A DNA stretch of 64,000 nt from positions 3,224,001-3,288,000 of the forward strand of contig AP017375.1 in the NCBI GenBank assembly GCA_002355455.1, read 5' to 3'. How positions within the stretch are numbered: the first letter of the stretch is position 1; every line of letters starts with the position of its first letter. The position numbers and the translations under genes are program-made. The notes below the pieces were generated by a model. The model was not told the origin of the DNA. It was given only the letters and a program-made list of their open reading frames with translations, and did no database searches. The DNA comes from Stanieria sp. NIES-3757 (GTDB taxonomy: Bacteria; Cyanobacteriota; Cyanobacteriia; Cyanobacteriales; Xenococcaceae). Below, in pieces: positions 37,645-47,488 of the stretch.

Positions 37645-37776
37645 TTAATGGGATTTCGCTAGCTTCCGTTGTTCACAGCGAGTCATTTGAGAAAGCATTT
37701 GCTTAATCCGAGAGTCTTCTTGTCCTAATCGATAGACCATGCAAATTACTTGACGTTGGCATTTTGTACAAAGCAT
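37645..37776 (-). CDS. Small Cys-motif protein, 43 aa
   Basis: I do not recognise a family. The 43-residue frame starts MLCTKCQRQVICMVYRL and ends basic (TRCEQRKLAKSH). The CxxC and two later Cys could bind a metal. AAGGA lies six bases before the ATG, good spacing in a region otherwise without genes. It lies between purT and the SRP RNA. Length is below routine gene-calling limits, so it may be unannotated. Moderately sure it is translated. Confidence 0.55.
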   Translation of the reverse strand: MLCTKCQRQVICMVYRLGQEDSRIKQMLSQMTRCEQRKLAKSH

Positions 37777-38053
37777 AATTCATTCGTCCTTGCTCACTAT
37801 AGCTCTAATTTATACTTGGCACAAAACTAAATTTGTTACTGATAATCTTTTTGATTATTTAAGATTGATTACAATTAACTCTGTTACATTAAGAGTTAAC
37901 CAGCGACTAAATTTGGTTTGAGTTTAATCGAGAAGCTATTGTCTATTAGGTTTTGGCTTTCAGCTATTGATGTCTTTTGCTCTTGTTCCTTGAACAATTT
38001 AATTTTGGCCGAATCCAATCTTGATCGCACTTAAATATGTTATCTTAGTAATT

Positions 38054-38147
38054 GACCCGGACTCATGCGGTTGTAACGCCTAAACCTTGTCAGAACCGGA
38101 AGGTAGCAGCAATACAGGATGCTTACAACAGGCTTGAACTTCGGGTC
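38054..38147 (+). ncRNA. ffs: Signal recognition particle RNA (4.5S-like)
   Basis: A bacterial small-type SRP RNA that pairs with Ffh to target membrane proteins. The conserved loop is unmistakable: TTGTCAGAACCGGAAGG then TAGCAGCAATACAGG. The ends, GACCCGGA and TTCGGGTC, pair to close a rod of about 94 nucleotides, and TTT follows. The exact ends are taken from pairing. Confidence 0.9.
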
Positions 38148-38353
38148 TTTGAGTATGTATACAGTAACACCGCATCAAGATTTTAGATAGCTACAAAAAA
38201 TCTCTACTTTTTCCAAACTTATTCTCAATTTTCTCACCCAATTCTTATCAATTTTTCAGCTATTCATCATTACTACCTCAGTTAAGTCAACGATTCTAGT
38301 AATTACAAAGAAATAACAGACTTTAAGACTTAATTAATCGAGGAGAAAATATC

Positions 38354-38695
38354 ATGAAACGCTTACTAGTTGGTATTTTATCGGCAATTACACTCTCTTC
38401 AATAATTACTCCAGTATTAGCAGGAGAAGTAGCAGCAGTTAAAAATACTTCTATGCGTAACGTAGTAGAAGTTACCCCTTTCAATTTAGTTACTCACGGT
38501 TATCAAGGATATTTTGCTAATCAAGGAATTCCCAGTAATGCCGTATTTTTATCTGGTATTAAAACGGGAAAAATCAATGCTCAAACTTTAGTTAAAGCAG
38601 GAATTGCTAGAGGAAGATTAGCACCTGAAAAAATTGATGATCAAACCTATCTTAATCATGTTGAATGGGAGTTATCCAATTTCGATAACAACTAA
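38354..38695 (+). CDS. Small secreted protein, 113 aa
   Basis: Not recognised by name. A signal peptide (MKRLLVGILSAITLSS, then TPVLA/GEV) yields a mature protein of about 90 residues. It contains VVEVTPFNLVTHGYQGYFANQGI and a helical C-terminal part that includes NAQTLVKAGIARGRLAPE. GAGGAG lies about eight bases before the ATG, and a strong terminator follows. It is likely a conserved, exported cyanobacterial protein of unknown role. Confidence 0.78.
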   Translation: MKRLLVGILSAITLSSIITPVLAGEVAAVKNTSMRNVVEVTPFNLVTHGYQGYFANQGIPSNAVFLSGIKTGKINAQTLVKAGIARGRLAPEKIDDQTYLNHVEWELSNFDNN

Positions 38696-38743
38696 AATTT
38701 AACTAGATTTTTATGGTTTAAATTTTGATGATTAAGACCTAAC

Positions 38744-38771
38744 AGGAGCAGTTATTAGCTGCTCCTTTTTT
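38744..38771 (+). terminator. Rho-independent terminator of the small secreted protein gene
   Basis: GGAGCAG and CTGCTCC form a perfect seven-base stem around TTATTAG and are followed by six T. It also lies close to the stop of the convergent FKBP gene. Confidence 0.88.
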
Positions 38772-38774
38772 AAT

Positions 38775-39332
38775 TTAGCCAATTTTGAGCAATTCTACGT
38801 CAAAAATGAGGGTAGCATTAGGAGGAATTACTCCACCAGCACCTCGCGCACCATAACCTAAGTCAGGGGGAATGATTAAAGTACGTTGTTCACCAACTTT
38901 CATGTTACCAACTCCTTCATCCCAACCTTGAATGACTTGCCCTACACCAATTTTAAAAGAAAAAGGACGATTGCGATCGCGAGAACTATCAAATTTAGTT
39001 CCGTCTTCTAAGGTTCCTGTATAATGAACTGTTACTGTTTGACCTGGTTGTGGTGTTGCACCATTGCCTTCTTTAACAACAACGTATTGTAGTCCAGAAG
39101 GAGTGGTAACAGCATTAGACAAATCCATAGTTTTATTTCCCTGTTCCGATTTGATGTTTTCAGCAATTAATTGAGATGAAGTGGTAGTCTGTTGGTTTAA
39201 TTCTGATGCAATTGCGTTTGATTGATTGCCACTGCCAACCAGAGAAGAAACAATTAACACTAAAGCACAGATGAATATTACCCCAACACTAACGATAATT
39301 TGATTATTCAATTTTTTGACCACCTTTGTCAT
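38775..39332 (-). CDS. FKBP-type peptidyl-prolyl cis-trans isomerase, membrane-anchored
   Basis: An N-terminal hydrophobic helix (residues 12-34, [21 protein letters not shown]) directs it to the lumen or periplasm. A linker follows, then one FKBP domain from about residue 77. [57 protein letters not shown] contain the active-site Tyr, Asp, Trp, Ile and Phe. It probably assists folding of exported or lumenal proteins. Length 185 is normal. Confidence 0.93.
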   Translation of the reverse strand: MTKVVKKLNNQIIVSVGVIFICALVLIVSSLVGSGNQSNAIASELNQQTTTSSQLIAENIKSEQGNKTMDLSNAVTTPSGLQYVVVKEGNGATPQPGQTVTVHYTGTLEDGTKFDSSRDRNRPFSFKIGVGQVIQGWDEGVGNMKVGEQRTLIIPPDLGYGARGAGGVIPPNATLIFDVELLKIG

Positions 39333-39454
39333 CGCCTAAATTTTATCCAGGGATATTGTACACAGTTCTTAGTAACCAATAACAAATTGTTGATTAACTG
39401 TTAATTTAATTAATCTTTACTTGGGGTGATCTAAAGTTTTTTGTTTGTAATTAT

Positions 39455-40795
39455 TTAAACATTGTTGTTGGTTCTTTGCAGGATTATAATTTGCTTTCCT
39501 ACTACTGGAGTACGAGCGATTAATTTACCGCTAGTATCTTGAATAGCTAATTTTTTAAAGTCTAACTGTTGAGATTTTTGCAAGATTTCGTTAGCGAATT
39601 TATCCTGTTCTGATTGATTGAGATTGTACCAGTGATCGCTTACTTTAACAAGTAAATTACTTTGTAAAAAATTAGCTTCGACAGATAAAACTAGATCATC
39701 AAAATATTGATTGCTAATGTCTGACAATTTGGTAGAAATAGCTGCAACTAAATTTTGTTCTGGGGTTAATGGTAATGGTTTAGGTTGAATAAAATTTTCT
39801 GGTGGTAATTGAGGTTTTGTTTCAGATATTTGGGGTGTTTCTAATTGTTCTGTTGGCGAAGTTTCAATTGCGGGAAGAGTTTCTGTTTCAACTGGAACTT
39901 CAGGTAAAGTAACAATTGCTGGAGGAATTTTAGTGCTAGGTTTAGTTAGATTTTCTTGAGATGATTTTTCTTCTTCAGGAATAATTACTTCTGGTTTTTC
40001 TTCTGCTTCAGGTTTGGGTGAATTAATTTTTTCTGGAGAAGTTGTTGTAACTGTAATTGGTTGAGATGGAATGGTAACTTCAGGAATAACAACAGTTGAT
40101 TTTTCTTCTGTTTCTGATGAATTAATTTTTTCTGGAGAAGTTGTAGTAATTGTGATTGGTTGAGATGGAATGGTAACTTCAGGAATAACGACAGTTGATT
40201 TTTCTTCTGTTTCCGATGAATCAATATCTTTTGGAGGAGTTTCGCTAGAGGGGGGTGTTACCAATTCTTCAAAATTAGCAGAATTTTCTTCTGGGATTGG
40301 GGTTGGTTGAACTGCCAGTTTTGTCTCAGTTGGTTGATGAGATAACCAAAATATTGACGTAGAAATAACTAAAATTATTCCAGTAGCAACAATTCCTGTT
40401 AAAACTAAATTAGAACGAATTTTGTTCAACCAATTATTCGATGATTGATTAACATTTTTAGACCGCTTAACTGCTCTTTGGGAAGTTGATTTTACTTCGG
40501 AAGATAGGGGTTTAACTACTGAAGAAGTAGGGTCAGGAATAGCAATTGTTTTTATCTCTTCAATCTTATCTAAATTGTTGACTGTAGTTGCTAATACTTT
40601 AGTTATTTCTGCCAATTTGTTAACAGAAGCTGAGGGTAAATTTTTAGTTGATCTCACCTTTAAATGTTCGACTACTCTTTCTAGCTGACGAATACTTTCT
40701 GTTAATAATTCAATTGTCTCTGGTTGAGAAAGACCGGTTTCTGAGGAGGTTTGATTACTATCGATTGATTTATCTGAATAATCTTCTGTGGTCAT
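39455..40795 (-). CDS. Membrane protein with Pro/Thr/Glu-rich repeat linker, unknown function
   Basis: A 446-residue protein. Residues 1-120 form a cytoplasmic part with a helical segment (TIELLTESIRQLERVVEHL). A membrane helix lies near 131-151 (LVLTGIVATGIILVISTSIF). Next is a disordered Pro/Glu/Thr-rich linker containing a duplicated 33-residue unit (SSETEEKSTVVIPEV and so on). A folded C-terminal domain of about 100 residues follows (VAAISTKLSDISNQYFDDLV). No known catalytic motif is seen. It may link the membrane to a periplasmic structure. Confidence 0.75.
   Translation of the reverse strand: MTTEDYSDKSIDSNQTSSETGLSQPETIELLTESIRQLERVVEHLKVRSTKNLPSASVNKLAEITKVLATTVNNLDKIEEIKTIAIPDPTSSVVKPLSSEVKSTSQRAVKRSKNVNQSSNNWLNKIRSNLVLTGIVATGIILVISTSIFWLSHQPTETKLAVQPTPIPEENSANFEELVTPPSSETPPKDIDSSETEEKSTVVIPEVTIPSQPITITTTSPEKINSSETEEKSTVVIPEVTIPSQPITVTTTSPEKINSPKPEAEEKPEVIIPEEEKSSQENLTKPSTKIPPAIVTLPEVPVETETLPAIETSPTEQLETPQISETKPQLPPENFIQPKPLPLTPEQNLVAAISTKLSDISNQYFDDLVLSVEANFLQSNLLVKVSDHWYNLNQSEQDKFANEILQKSQQLDFKKLAIQDTSGKLIARTPVVGKQIIILQRTNNNV
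40020..40217. repeat. 99-bp tandem repeat, two near-identical copies
   Basis: Two adjacent 99-base units differ at only a few bases and encode the duplicated 33-residue linker segment of the host gene. A degraded third start follows. The near identity implies recent duplication or ongoing conversion. Confidence 0.85.
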
Positions 40796-40908
40796 GGCAC
40801 TTAAGTCCTACTGTAAACAAGATTTTTAACATATAGTTTTCTATTTACAATTTTGCGATCGCCTATATTAATAAATTGTTACTTTGTTTTCGGGTCTAGA
40901 TACAATTT

Positions 40909-43900
40909 TTATTCTTCATCAATAATGCTATCGCGGTCTAATAATAATAAATTACGCAATTGATTAGTATCTAATTCAGTTAACCAATTTTCCCCTGCAT
41001 CTACTGTTTGTTCAGCAAGTTCTTTTTTACTTTCAATAATGTCATTAATTTTCTCTTCTAATGTTCCAGTAGAAATAAATTTGTGTACTTGAACATTTCG
41101 TTTTTGACCAATCCGAAAAGCGCGATCTGTAGCTTGATTTTCTACCGCAGGATTCCACCATCTATCAACATGAAAAACGTGATTTGCTCTGGTTAAATTT
41201 AATCCTGTGCCTCCAGCTTTAAGAGATAAAATAAAAATTTGTGGGCCATTAGGATCGTTTTGAAAACGGTCAATCATTTCCTGTCTTTGTTGACGACGAG
41301 TTGCACCATAAAGAAACAAAACTTCACCTTTTAATTTGCTTTCTAAATAAGGTTGTAATAATTTACCCCACTCAGAAAATTGAGTAAAAATTAAAGCGCG
41401 ATCGCCTTCAGTAATTAATTCTTCTAGCATTTCTTCTAGACGTAATAATTTACCAGAACGATTACCAAATTGATTAATATTTTTAGTGGGATTAATTGAA
41501 GTGTTTTTAGCATTTAATAATTCTGGGTGATTACACAATTGCTTTAATCTCAATAGTAAAGTTAAAATTAGTCCTCGGCGTTTAATCCCTTCGGAAGATT
41601 CAATTTGGGCTAAAGATTCTTCTGCTATCTGTTGATAAAGTTGTGCCTGTACACTAGATAAGCCACAGAAAACATTCATTTCTTGTTTCTCTGGTAAATC
41701 TTGAATAATTTCTTTGTCAGTTTTAAGGCGACGTAAGATAAAAGGTTGAACTAAAGAACGGAGAATTTTTAAAGAATCTCTGTCACCATATTTTTCAATT
41801 GAAATAGCAAATCTTTTTTGAAAAAATGTTTTTGTTCCTAAAAAGTCTGGATTGAGAAAATCCAAAATTGACCATAATTCTAACAAGCGATTTTCTACAG
41901 GAGTTCCAGTTAAAGCAATTCTAAACTTAGCTGGTAATTGTCTTACTGCTTGAGATTGTTTAGCTGAAGAATTCTTGATATTTTGGGCTTCGTCTAAAAC
42001 GATTCCTTCCCAATCTATATTTTTCAGAGTTTCTAAGTCTCGATAAACTAAAGAATAGCTAGTAATTACTAACTGTTTATTTTTGACTTCTTTAGCAAAT
42101 GTTTTGCCTTTACTACGATTGTCTCCATGATGAATTAAAGTAGATAAATCAGGCGCAAATTTTTTAACTTCTCTTTCCCAATTATTTAAAACTGACGTAG
42201 GACAGATCACTAAAATAGGCTGTTTTAAATCATAATTTTCTTTTAAATGAAGAACAAATCCAATTAGTTGCGGTGTTTTTCCTAATCCCATATCATCTGC
42301 GAGACAAGCACCCAAACCCCATTTTTCCAAAAATGCTAACCACCCAATTCCTCTAGCTTGATAAGGACGTAATTCACCAACAAATCCTGGAATATTAGTA
42401 ATCGGTTCAACTGATTTATTATCAGTTAAATTATTAATCAACTCTTCTAAAACACCTGTCGCTTTAAAACTCACTACTGGTAATTTAGCTAAAGTTTTAG
42501 TGTCTCCCGTCGATAAACGTAGTGCATCTTCTACAGATAAATTCATTGCTTCATTAGCCTGATTTAAGACAGCTTGTGCTGCTTTTACATCAGCAGGTTG
42601 TAAAGCTAACCACTGTCCATTAATTTCTACTACAGGAGATTTTTGGGCTAATAATTTTTCAAAGTCTTGTTTAGAAACTGTTTGATTGCCAACAGAAATT
42701 TCTAATTTATATTTAAGTAAACTCTGTAAATTTAAACGTTCACCTTTTTTCTGAGCAACTTCAGCAGTAATTTGAACACCTAATCTTTGTTCATTTTCGC
42801 CAGGAGTTAAGCCAGGAGGTAAAATTACTCCTAAACCATTGTCTTGCAATTGCCAAGCAATTGAGCGCAAAAATTCGTAAACTTGAATTGGATTCAAGTC
42901 ACATTGTTGAGGAGTACTTGTTTGTAAACTATCAGCAATTGGTTGATAGATTCTGCTAGCTAATCCTAATCCCTTAAGAAAAATTTCTTGGGCTCTGGGA
43001 ATAGTTCTTCCTTGATCAGATAAAATTTCATTATCATGTTGCCAAATTGTTTCAGCATTTATAATAAAGTCTGGATCATCTAATGCTTGAAGATAGTATT
43101 TTAATTGCCAATCATTTTGTTCCCCATTTTGACTATTTTGGCTAGGTGGTTGAAGAGAAAAACAAGCGTGATATTGATTTTGTCCTAAATTTTTATTTTC
43201 TGGAGTTAGTAAATATTCTTGAATTGGTAATGTCCAATTATATAAGGCATTTTCGAGACGATTAATATTTTTAAGCTCGGTATCTAAGGTAGAGTCCGAT
43301 TCCGCAAGTGAAAGTAAATAAGGTTGGATAGTTAAAGTTTTAGTTGAACTAAAATTATAATCAATCCAATTACGTAACTTAGCATCAAGGATACTAGTTA
43401 AAAAGTTTAATAATAGTTCTTGAGAGGTTAGATTTTCTTGTTCTACTTGATAATTAAGACAAGCACGAGGCATTAATTGACTAAATTTAGCAAACCTTGC
43501 TTGGTCAACAATACTATCTAATAATGGTTGCCAATTGCCATGAAATTTATCCTTGCTTTTGGCATTAATACTTGGTAAAAACTTGCGTCTAACAATCAGA
43601 TCGAGAATCCAACGATATACTTGTGACCAAAATTTTAATTCTCCTCCTAAAAAATTATTATCTTGATTAAGAGGTAAGGCTTGTAAAAAATCAATAGTTT
43701 CTGTTGCAGTTAAATACAATCCTTCAACTTGCCAAGAAGATAATTCTAAAACTGTTGTTTCATTACCAATATTTTCCGAAAATATTGGTTGAATAGTGTT
43801 ATTTTTAGAATTAACAATACTGGGAATATTTATTATTTTACTAAGCCATCTATTATTTAGCTTAGTTTCTTTGCCTAAAATTTTATTTAAATCTAAATTA

Positions 43901-44070
43901 TTATTCTTTAATAAAATTGCTATTTGTTCAAATGATAGACCAAAAGGATTAATTATATTTTGATCCTGGGTAGTGAATTCTACATTAACTAAAGAACGCC
44001 AAGCTTCTCCCCAAACAAAAAAATAATTTTGTTCTGACTGTAAAATCCAACTACCATGAAAAATTGACAT
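40909..44070 (-). CDS. SNF2-family DEAD/DEAH helicase (HepA-like)
   Basis: A 1053-residue SNF2 ATPase. A large N-terminal region is followed by the SNF2-associated DUF3670-type segment (NEAMNLSVEDALRLSTG). The motor then begins at about residue 560: ELRPYQARGIGWLAFLEKWG, motif I LADDMGLGKTPQ, motif II VLDEAQNIKN, motif III LTGTPVENR, and motif VI ATDRAFRIGQKRNVQVHKF. The usual GKTIQ reads GKTPQ here. It probably remodels protein-DNA or RNA-polymerase complexes. It stands alone on its strand with no methylase or nuclease partner, so a defence role is not indicated. Confidence 0.9.
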   Translation of the reverse strand: MSIFHGSWILQSEQNYFFVWGEAWRSLVNVEFTTQDQNIINPFGLSFEQIAILLKNNNLDLNKILGKETKLNNRWLSKIINIPSIVNSKNNTIQPIFSENIGNETTVLELSSWQVEGLYLTATETIDFLQALPLNQDNNFLGGELKFWSQVYRWILDLIVRRKFLPSINAKSKDKFHGNWQPLLDSIVDQARFAKFSQLMPRACLNYQVEQENLTSQELLLNFLTSILDAKLRNWIDYNFSSTKTLTIQPYLLSLAESDSTLDTELKNINRLENALYNWTLPIQEYLLTPENKNLGQNQYHACFSLQPPSQNSQNGEQNDWQLKYYLQALDDPDFIINAETIWQHDNEILSDQGRTIPRAQEIFLKGLGLASRIYQPIADSLQTSTPQQCDLNPIQVYEFLRSIAWQLQDNGLGVILPPGLTPGENEQRLGVQITAEVAQKKGERLNLQSLLKYKLEISVGNQTVSKQDFEKLLAQKSPVVEINGQWLALQPADVKAAQAVLNQANEAMNLSVEDALRLSTGDTKTLAKLPVVSFKATGVLEELINNLTDNKSVEPITNIPGFVGELRPYQARGIGWLAFLEKWGLGACLADDMGLGKTPQLIGFVLHLKENYDLKQPILVICPTSVLNNWEREVKKFAPDLSTLIHHGDNRSKGKTFAKEVKNKQLVITSYSLVYRDLETLKNIDWEGIVLDEAQNIKNSSAKQSQAVRQLPAKFRIALTGTPVENRLLELWSILDFLNPDFLGTKTFFQKRFAISIEKYGDRDSLKILRSLVQPFILRRLKTDKEIIQDLPEKQEMNVFCGLSSVQAQLYQQIAEESLAQIESSEGIKRRGLILTLLLRLKQLCNHPELLNAKNTSINPTKNINQFGNRSGKLLRLEEMLEELITEGDRALIFTQFSEWGKLLQPYLESKLKGEVLFLYGATRRQQRQEMIDRFQNDPNGPQIFILSLKAGGTGLNLTRANHVFHVDRWWNPAVENQATDRAFRIGQKRNVQVHKFISTGTLEEKINDIIESKKELAEQTVDAGENWLTELDTNQLRNLLLLDRDSIIDEE

Positions 44071-44607
44071 TAGCTATAACCTAAATATTACGAACAAAAA
44101 TAAGTTAAATTTTAATTCTTAAACACACAAAACAAGCTCACAACTTAATTAATAAAAAAGATTATTCATTGGGACTTGAAATGATTAAGTAAGTACACAT
44201 CAATCAACTAAACGTTAAATAAAATCCAGAATGATCTTTTTTGAGTTCAATTAAGCAAAAGCAAAATTAGATGTTTCCTTACTCAACAGTTCTCAAATAG
44301 CAAGGAATACACATGCCTAATCAACATTCTATAACTAATTATCTTCTCTATCCTAGAGAAGCTTCGTTAATGAAAATCCTAAATTGGAATTACTGGGATT
44401 TAACACGGTGGCTAACTTAATTTAAAATTTTTAAATGTTTGGTAGAAATAACTGAGCGCAGGAAGATTAGCAACTCCCTCCTACATAAAGATATGTTGCG
44501 CTCAAACCACAACTTAATAGTACCTCTGAAGCAATAAATTTTTCAGGTTTAAACAGACCCGATCGCCTTAGAATTACACAAGAGAAACAAAAATTTAGTA
44601 AAAATAA
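44071..44607. other. Divergent intergenic region
   Basis: About 540 bases separate the helicase and the dienelactone hydrolase. Apart from the small candidate frame at 44313, I see only AT-rich sequence with the two promoters. Confidence 0.5.
44313..44420 (+). CDS. Candidate 35-aa small protein
   Basis: An ATG-initiated frame with AAGGAA five bases upstream encodes MPNQHSITNYLLYPREA and ends WNYWDLTRWLT, unusually Trp/Tyr-rich. There is no family match I know of. The good ribosome site is the main support; a chance frame remains possible. Confidence 0.3.
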   Translation: MPNQHSITNYLLYPREASLMKILNWNYWDLTRWLT

Positions 44608-45354
44608 ATGACAGCATTAAAAATTGCTACCGCCAAAGTACAAATTGTCAATGGCGACTTGAAAATTGATGCTTATTTAGCTACTCCCACAGAAACAGCA
44701 ACAAAGTATCCAGGGATTGTGGTGATTCAAGAAATTTTTGGCGTTAACTCCCATATTCGAGACATTACTGAAAGATTAGCCCAATCAGGTTATGTTGCGA
44801 TCGCACCTGCTATTTATCAGCGTCAAGCACCTGGTTTTGAAACAGGTTATAGCGATGAAGATATGCAGCTAGGTAGAAAATATAAAGAACAAACCAAAGC
44901 GAAAGAATTAATCAGTGATATTCAAGCAACTATTAATTATCTTTATACTTTGCCCGAAGTTAAACCAGAAGGAGTAGGAACTATTGGTTTTTGTTTTGGC
45001 GGACACGTAGCTTATTTAGTTGCTACCCTAGAAGATATTAAAGCAACAGCATCTTTTTATGGCGCAGGAATTACAAACTCTTGCCCTGGCGGTGGCGAAC
45101 CAACTATTACTCGAACCAAAGATATTAAAGGAACAATCTATACTTTCTTTGGCACTGAAGATCCGTTAATTCCTAACGAACAAGTAGATAAAATAGAAGC
45201 GGAATTGAACAAAAACCAAATTCCTCATCAAGTTTTTCGTTACGAAGGCGCAACTCACGGTTTTTTATGCGATCAGCGTAGTAGTTATAATCCTGAAGCT
45301 GCCCAATCTGCGTGGCAGAAAGTGCTAGACTTGTTTAGCCAAATTCTCAAATAA
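44608..45354 (+). CDS. Dienelactone hydrolase family protein, cytoplasmic
   Basis: A 248-residue carboxymethylenebutenolidase-like alpha/beta hydrolase. The triad is Cys in GTIGFCFGGH, Asp in FGTEDPLIP and His in GATHGFLCD, with the early Glu in VIQEIFGVN. There is no signal peptide, unlike the homologue at 5.9 kb. The rps1-like gene begins 34 bases after it on the same strand, so co-transcription is possible. The physiological substrate in cyanobacteria is unknown. Confidence 0.92.
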   Translation: MTALKIATAKVQIVNGDLKIDAYLATPTETATKYPGIVVIQEIFGVNSHIRDITERLAQSGYVAIAPAIYQRQAPGFETGYSDEDMQLGRKYKEQTKAKELISDIQATINYLYTLPEVKPEGVGTIGFCFGGHVAYLVATLEDIKATASFYGAGITNSCPGGGEPTITRTKDIKGTIYTFFGTEDPLIPNEQVDKIEAELNKNQIPHQVFRYEGATHGFLCDQRSSYNPEAAQSAWQKVLDLFSQILK

Positions 45355-45388
45355 AAAATAAATTATCACATCAGACAAAAATATTGCC

Positions 45389-46279
45389 ATGAGCGATTCA
45401 ATCTCCACTAAACAATCCTTTTCAATGGATGATTTTGCTAAAGCTTTAGAACAATTCGATTATGAATTTAGCAAAGGAAAAGTCATTAAAGGAACAGTCG
45501 TTCAATATGAGTCGGAAGGGGCTTATGTAGATATCGGCGGGAAATCTCCAGCTTTTGTTCCTGCCAGAGAAGCTGCCTTGGGGACAATTGAAAATTTAGC
45601 CGAAGTGTTACCTCTCAATCAAGAATTAGAATTTTTGATTATTAGAGAACAAAATGACGAAGGGCAAGTTACTCTATCTCGCCGTCAACTGCAACTTCAA
45701 GCTGCTTGGGATAATGTAGCGGAAATTGCTGAAAGCGGTAAATCAGTCCAAATTAGGATTACTGGAGTTAATAAAGGAGGAGTAACAGGAGAAATTGAAG
45801 GATTAAGAGGATTTATTCCGCGATCGCACCTAGAACAAAGAGATAATCTTGATAGTTTAGTCGGGCAACTGCTTACCGCTACTTTTTTAGAAGTAAATCC
45901 CGATGATAAAAAACTAGTACTTTCTCAACGTGGTGCAATTCAAGCCAAAGCCATGGCTAAAGTTGAACAAGGAACTTTGATGGAAGGCAAAATCGTCAGC
46001 ATCAAACCCTATGGTGTTTTTGTCGATCTTGATGGTGCAACTGGTTTACTTCATATCAAAGAAGTAAGTAACACTCATATCGATTCTTTAAATACAGTCT
46101 TCAAAATCGGTCAAATCATCAAAGTTGTCATCGCTGAAGTAGACGAATACAAAAACCGTTTATCTCTCTCAATTAAAGTTTTAGAAGAGTATCCAGGCGA
46201 AATCGTCGAACATTTAGACCAAGTTATGGCAACTGCTGAGGAACGCTGGCAGAAAGCTAAAGAACAATCTCAGGAATAG
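45389..46279 (+). CDS. rps1B: S1 RNA-binding-domain protein, Rps1B type
   Basis: A 296-residue paralogue of the S1 protein at 24.9 kb, with three S1 domains near residues 32-104, 118-184 and 199-267 (GTVVQYESEGAYVDIGGKSP, GKIVSIKPYGVFVDLDGATG). It lacks the long acidic tail. Cyanobacteria typically encode two such proteins; the shorter is called Rps1b or Nbp1 and binds RNA. Whether it sits on ribosomes here is not readable. Confidence 0.88.
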   Translation: MSDSISTKQSFSMDDFAKALEQFDYEFSKGKVIKGTVVQYESEGAYVDIGGKSPAFVPAREAALGTIENLAEVLPLNQELEFLIIREQNDEGQVTLSRRQLQLQAAWDNVAEIAESGKSVQIRITGVNKGGVTGEIEGLRGFIPRSHLEQRDNLDSLVGQLLTATFLEVNPDDKKLVLSQRGAIQAKAMAKVEQGTLMEGKIVSIKPYGVFVDLDGATGLLHIKEVSNTHIDSLNTVFKIGQIIKVVIAEVDEYKNRLSLSIKVLEEYPGEIVEHLDQVMATAEERWQKAKEQSQE

Positions 46280-46379
46280 GAGAGGAAATCACTTATCAGT
46301 TACCAGTTATTAGTTCAAATTTTCAACCAATGATACTGTTGACTGTTGACTGATTAGTCTGCCTCTCTGTATTCAGCTT

Positions 46380-46736
46380 TTAACGGTATTTCCCTTCTGT
46401 CTCAGGACTATCTAATTTGGGTAAGCCCATACTATAATTACGTACGCGACTGCCCAAATTATAGGTAATCTCGCCTTTTTGCAACAAAGAACGAATAAAA
46501 TGCTCTAAATCAGAACCAATCAGGCGCAGATTATATTCACTCAACTCTTGACCGCTATTTGCTTCAACTAAATCATCAAACTTGCGATAAACCTTCTGTA
46601 AAGCATCATCCTCCCAGTTAAATTCATTATCAGGATCGATATCGAGAGTAAGAACTTTATCACTAGGAACTAATTCGTTATTTTTTACTTCGGCAGTGTA
46701 AATCCGAACGTGGCGGGTAGTAGATTTAACGAGCAT
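46380..46736 (-). CDS. ndhM: NAD(P)H-quinone oxidoreductase subunit M
   Basis: A hydrophilic subunit of the cyanobacterial/plastid NDH-1 complex, which drives cyclic and respiratory electron flow. The 118-residue form beginning MLVKSTTRHVRIYTAEV matches the family. LTLDIDPDNEFNW and LIGSDLEHFIRSLL are diagnostic. I reject an in-frame ATG 19 codons upstream because the extension would be encoded by the hairpin between ppa and this gene. Confidence 0.94.
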   Translation of the reverse strand: MLVKSTTRHVRIYTAEVKNNELVPSDKVLTLDIDPDNEFNWEDDALQKVYRKFDDLVEANSGQELSEYNLRLIGSDLEHFIRSLLQKGEITYNLGSRVRNYSMGLPKLDSPETEGKYR

Positions 46737-46770
46737 AGTTATTTTAAAAGAAAGAAAATTAAACCAACTA

Positions 46771-46790
46771 GGCTGGGTAATTACCCAACC
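46771..46790 (-). terminator. Hairpin between ppa and ndhM
   Basis: GGTTGGGTAATTACCCAGCC is a 20-base palindrome with one mismatched pair, followed leftward by TAG and TTGGTTTAATTTT. It lies 20 bases past the ppa stop and 35 bases before ndhM, and is best read as the ppa terminator. Confidence 0.6.
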
Positions 46791-46809
46791 CATATTTTGT
46801 CACTTTAAA

Positions 46810-47319
46810 CTATTTGTAAGCCTTAATGCACTTTTCTACCAAGGGTTTAACTTGGTCTACATCCTGCCAACCAAGAATTTGGGTGACTTTTTTCTCTAAA
46901 TTTTTATAAGTTTTGAAAAATTCGGCAATTTCATCCAAACGATGAGGTGCAACATCTTTGAGGGAATTAACGTTATGATAACGAGGATCTGCATCAGGAA
47001 CACAGAGAATCTTTTCATCGCGATCGCCACCATCAATCATTTCTAACATACCAATGGGTCGAGCAGCAATAACACATCCAGGGAAAGTTGCTTGATCCAT
47101 CAATACCATTCCATCTAAAGGATCGCCATCATCTGCTAAGGTATTAGGAACAAAACCATAATCATAAGGATATTGTACAGAGGAAAACAGAACGCGGTCT
47201 AAAGCAAAAGCGTTCATATCCTTATCAAATTCATATTTATTTTTACTACCGGCTGGAATTTCAATTAAAACATTAATTAAACCAGGCTTAGGTTGAGCAG
47301 GAATAAGAGCTAAATCCAC
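46810..47319 (-). CDS. ppa: Inorganic pyrophosphatase, family I
   Basis: Hydrolyses pyrophosphate to two phosphates. The 169-residue sequence has the active-site metal motif [11 protein letters not shown] with three Asp. It also has [32 protein letters not shown] and [15 protein letters not shown], all typical. Cytoplasmic, hexameric in relatives. Confidence 0.97.
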   Translation of the reverse strand: MDLALIPAQPKPGLINVLIEIPAGSKNKYEFDKDMNAFALDRVLFSSVQYPYDYGFVPNTLADDGDPLDGMVLMDQATFPGCVIAARPIGMLEMIDGGDRDEKILCVPDADPRYHNVNSLKDVAPHRLDEIAEFFKTYKNLEKKVTQILGWQDVDQVKPLVEKCIKAYK

Positions 47320-47488
47320 GCAGTCTCTCCGAATGCTAACTACTGATTGATAATAGGAATAATTTCCAAGGGATGATGACCGAGTAATTAATCATCATGA
47401 AGCATTCTACCTGAAGAGATGATTATTAACCAAACTTTACCTTTAGTAAATTAGTTTTCTTAAATTAAATTTTAATTAGATTGTCGAG

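Noticed and set aside
40909-44070. SNF2 helicase as part of a DISARM-like or other defence system
   Set aside because: No methylase, nuclease or other defence partner lies on either side; housekeeping genes surround it.
46737-46793. N-terminal extension of ndhM
   Set aside because: The 19 extra codons coincide with the ppa-ndhM hairpin and are not part of the family.
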